Assembly: GCF_024298905.1 (NCBI RefSeq) | Contig: NZ_CP101154.1 | Location: 434,001 to 498,000 of the forward strand | Direction of reading: 5' to 3' | DNA length: 64,000 bases | Source: Natronomonas marina | GTDB lineage: Archaea > Halobacteriota > Halobacteria > Halobacteriales > Haloarculaceae | Made by a program: the position numbers and the translations under genes | The notes under the pieces: generated by a model | What the model was told of the DNA's origin: nothing | What the model saw: the letters and a program-made list of their open reading frames with translations, nothing else | The model's database searches: none | Part shown: positions 61,868 to 64,000 of the stretch, piece after piece | Layout: each line of letters opens with the position of its first letter | Position numbering within the stretch: position 1 is the first letter of the stretch

Positions 61868-62530
61868 TCACTCCAGGGCCGCGCGGTACTGCGCGAGGGC
61901 GTCCTCGGCGACCTCGCCGTCGAAGGCGACCGTGCCGTCGACCAGCACCGTCACGCGGTCGAAGGCCTCGCCGAAGGCCTCGACGTTGTGCGTCGAGACG
62001 ACGACACACCTGTCGTCGCCGGGGTACTCGGCGAGAAACGAGACGATGCGCCGCCGGGAGTGGTCGTCGACGTCGGTCAGCGGTTCGTCCAGGAGGAGGT
62101 AGGTCGGCCGCTTGACCATCGCCAGCGCCAAATCGAGTTTCGTCCGGAAACCGCCCGAGAGGTCGCTCGCGGTCCGGTGGGCGGCCGGTTCGAGCCGCAG
62201 CTCCTCCAGGAGCGTCTCGGTCCACGACTCCGGCGGCGGGTCGGCGGCGAACGAACGGAACACCGAGAGGTTCTCCCGGACGGTGAGGTCGGGGTAGAAC
62301 CGCGGCGTCTGGAAGCCGACGCCGACGGGGACGTCGGGCCGGTCGATCCGGCCGTCGGTCGGCCTGGCCAGGCCCGACAGCAGGTGAAACAGCGTCGTCT
62401 TCCCGGAGCCGTTGGGCCCGACGAGGCCGTGGACGGTCCCCGGCCGCACGGCGACCGACACCGACGAGAGGGCGGTCACCGCGTCGTAGCGCTTCGTGAC
62501 CCCCTCGACGACGAACTCCGCGTCACTCAT
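61868..62530 (-). CDS. ABC transporter ATP-binding protein
   Basis: 220 residues from ATG 62530. Walker A GPNGSGKTT (about 38-46), signature LSGGFRTKLDLALA, Walker B YLLLDEP, switch His in VVSTHNVE. Small size and context with an ABC-2 type permease point to an exporter. Overlaps the upstream permease gene by 8 bp. Confidence 0.93.
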   Translation of the reverse strand: MSDAEFVVEGVTKRYDAVTALSSVSVAVRPGTVHGLVGPNGSGKTTLFHLLSGLARPTDGRIDRPDVPVGVGFQTPRFYPDLTVRENLSVFRSFAADPPPESWTETLLEELRLEPAAHRTASDLSGGFRTKLDLALAMVKRPTYLLLDEPLTDVDDHSRRRIVSFLAEYPGDDRCVVVSTHNVEAFGEAFDRVTVLVDGTVAFDGEVAEDALAQYRAALE

Positions 62531-63599
62531 GGACCCCACCCCGCTCGTAGTGTCTGATGGCGACCGCGAGCAGCACGAGTGCGCCGACGGCCGCCGCCGC
62601 CATCCAGGTCAGGTACTCCGAGTAGAAGGACAGCGATTCCCCGCGCAGCATCGTCCCGCGAAGCGTCACCAGCGAGTAGTGGGTCGGCAGCGACCGGGAG
62701 ATGCCTTTCCGGACCGCCGAGTAGAAGCCGACGGGGTAGACCAGCCCCGACAGCGTCAGCACGCCGACCGAGACGCCGAGGTTGACGAACACCGCCGCCT
62801 GGCGGAGGCGCAGGAAGAAAAGCACCGCCAGTCCCGCGGCCGCCATGTAGAGGAAGGACAGTCCGAGCACCGCGAGCGTCTCGACGCCCAGCGCGCCGAA
62901 GCCGTAGCCGTAGTAGCGGGCCGCCGCCGAGGCCGTCGCCGCCGGCACGACCACGAGGGCGCCGTAGAACAGCAGTTTGCTGGCGACGACGGTCTCCAGA
63001 CGCGTCTCGGTCCGGAGTCGGTCCATCACGCGGCGTTCCTCCCGGACCTGGTAGGGCAGGTACACGAGCGCGTAGAGGACGACCAGCGCGAACAGCGCCG
63101 ACGGCAGCATGAACTCCGAGAGCGTTCGCTCGGTGCCGACCGACTCCCGTTCGAGCGTGACGGTCGCGGGGAAGACGCTGTCGAACCGCGACTGCAGCAG
63201 GTCGAAGGTCAACGCGGCGGGGTCCGACAGCGGCGCGTTCGTCCGGTCGGTGACGACGGTCACCGTCGCCTCGGCGTCGTCGTCGGTGAGGTCCGGCGGG
63301 ACGACGAACGTCAGGTACACCTCCTCGCGCTCCATCGCCCGGACCGCGGCCGCCCGGCTGTCGTACTCGACGGGCGTCGAGAAGAAGCCCACCGCGCCGC
63401 GGACGAGCCGCACGTCCGACTCCGAGGTCGTATCGTCGGCGGGCGCGACCGCGACCGGGATGTCCTGGGGGATGGTCTGCTGGTAGACGGAGGTGCCGGC
63501 CGCGAGCGCCGCCGGCACGACGACCAGCAGGACGACGAACAGCCCGAGGTTCCGCCGGACGGTGATGGCCTCCTTCCGGAGGAGTGCGATGGGGTCCAC
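62523..63599 (-). CDS. ABC-2-type permease
   Basis: 358 residues, GTG start at 63599. One N-terminal helix (NLGLFVVLLVVVPAALAAG), a large external domain (about 45-175) and five or so C-terminal helices, the NatB/YhgE-like layout of ABC-2 exporters. Pairs with the ATP-binding gene. The preceding gene on the same strand ends at 63601. Confidence 0.9.
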   Translation of the reverse strand: MDPIALLRKEAITVRRNLGLFVVLLVVVPAALAAGTSVYQQTIPQDIPVAVAPADDTTSESDVRLVRGAVGFFSTPVEYDSRAAAVRAMEREEVYLTFVVPPDLTDDDAEATVTVVTDRTNAPLSDPAALTFDLLQSRFDSVFPATVTLERESVGTERTLSEFMLPSALFALVVLYALVYLPYQVREERRVMDRLRTETRLETVVASKLLFYGALVVVPAATASAAARYYGYGFGALGVETLAVLGLSFLYMAAAGLAVLFFLRLRQAAVFVNLGVSVGVLTLSGLVYPVGFYSAVRKGISRSLPTHYSLVTLRGTMLRGESLSFYSEYLTWMAAAAVGALVLLAVAIRHYERGGVHE

Positions 63600-63600
63600 G

Positions 63601-64000
63601 CTACAGGTATCCCGCGAGGGTCGCCGCGCCCTCGACGTCGCTCCGGTAGCGGAGGGTCACGACCGACTCCTCCTGGTCTATCTCTATCTTTCCTAGCTCC
63701 TCGGCGACGGCCGCGTCGTCGACGTCGTTCCGCAGGAACGAGCGGGCGGCGACGGTCAGGTCCGCTATCCCGCGGGCGTCGCTCCGGTCGTCGGTCCGCA
63801 TCTCGGCGTCGATAGCGACCGTCGATTCGGCCGCCGCGTACGATACGGTGGCGACGTTGGCCTTCTCGTAGACGTCCAGGGAGACGATGTCGGGGACCCG
63901 CTCGCTGTCCTCCGAGGGGAGGTATGCTCGGGGGTCGTCGGTGGCCGCGGTGACGTAGGTCGTCCCCTCGGCGTCGGCCTCGCCGGCGTCCTCGAAGGCG
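63601..64000 (-). CDS. Protein associated with the ABC exporter, N-terminus beyond the window
   Basis: 132 residues of an open minus-strand frame entering from the right edge and ending at TAG 63601. An acidic beta-rich part (TTYVTAATDDPRAYLPSE, DIVSLDVYEKANVATVSY) is followed by a helical stretch (SFLRNDVDDAAVAEELGKIE) and a beta C-terminus (VTLRYRSDVEGAATLAGYL). It stops one base before the permease start. No family recognised. Confidence 0.7.
   Translation of the reverse strand, partial: AFEDAGEADAEGTTYVTAATDDPRAYLPSEDSERVPDIVSLDVYEKANVATVSYAAAESTVAIDAEMRTDDRSDARGIADLTVAARSFLRNDVDDAAVAEELGKIEIDQEESVVTLRYRSDVEGAATLAGYL

Noticed and set aside
1-64000. CRISPR array
   Set aside because: No regularly spaced repeats of CRISPR size were seen; the Cas4-like gene stands alone.

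Overview
The window comes from a haloarchaeon. The DNA is GC-rich with strong G/C preference at third codon positions. The predicted proteins are very acidic. Archaeal information-processing genes are present (MCM, halophilic RPA with its partner, TFB, Tfx, RIO1, eIF1A). Twin-arginine lipoprotein signals, archaeal pilins and GTG starts are common, and several TATA boxes lie about 28 bases before a start codon. Coordinates and starts below were worked out by hand from the sequence; no database search was possible, and DUF-style family names are recalled, not searched.

Layout. (1) 1-9.5 kb is an accessory, lower-GC stretch, all on the minus strand: a DDE transposase cut by the window edge, a capBCA-type poly-gamma-glutamate capsule cluster, a CheY-like receiver and a PAS/GAF/GAF histidine kinase. 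(2) 9.6-36.3 kb is core-like DNA: HtpX protease and a PQQ-type lipoprotein, TRAM and Tfx proteins, FIST sensor plus histidine kinase, an atypical SDR, DICT, UspA, an RPA operon, tRNA-His with an HNH remnant, a pilin with a fresh tandem duplication, site-2 protease, a large helicase, tRNA-Pro, then mcm carrying two inteins and four small genes close downstream. (3) 36.9-42.8 kb is a 5.86-kb integrated element with its own tyrosine and serine recombinases. (4) 43-64 kb returns to core-like DNA: ParA/MinD ATPase, HIT, uracil-DNA glycosylase, upp, Pit phosphate transporter, CNNM-type transporter, redox proteins, Sua5, HMA membrane protein, a Cas4-like nuclease without CRISPR, RIO1, eIF1A, alcohol dehydrogenase, DUF460 protein, MaoC hydratase and an ABC exporter cut by the right edge.

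The most striking result is that the element sits inside a transcription factor B gene. The zinc-ribbon half (65 codons) is at 42788-42982 and the two cyclin repeats are at 36259-36927. Each is joined to one copy of a perfect 40-bp direct repeat that is itself TFB coding sequence. Removing the element between the repeats rebuilds an in-frame 287-residue TFB. Integration therefore inactivates a general transcription factor paralogue and precise excision would restore it, so it could act as a genetic switch. The element also holds a roughly 280-nt gene-free, heavily self-complementary stretch (candidate structured RNA), a three-gene ATGA-coupled operon ending in a 50-residue membrane protein, and an AT-rich three-helix membrane protein that looks like cargo.

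Other notable points: mcm is interrupted at Walker A and just after Walker B, and a short AT-rich but protein-conserved tract follows the second intein; CapB carries two N-terminal DUF1508-like repeats and CapC looks internally duplicated; decayed integration scars lie beside both tRNA genes.
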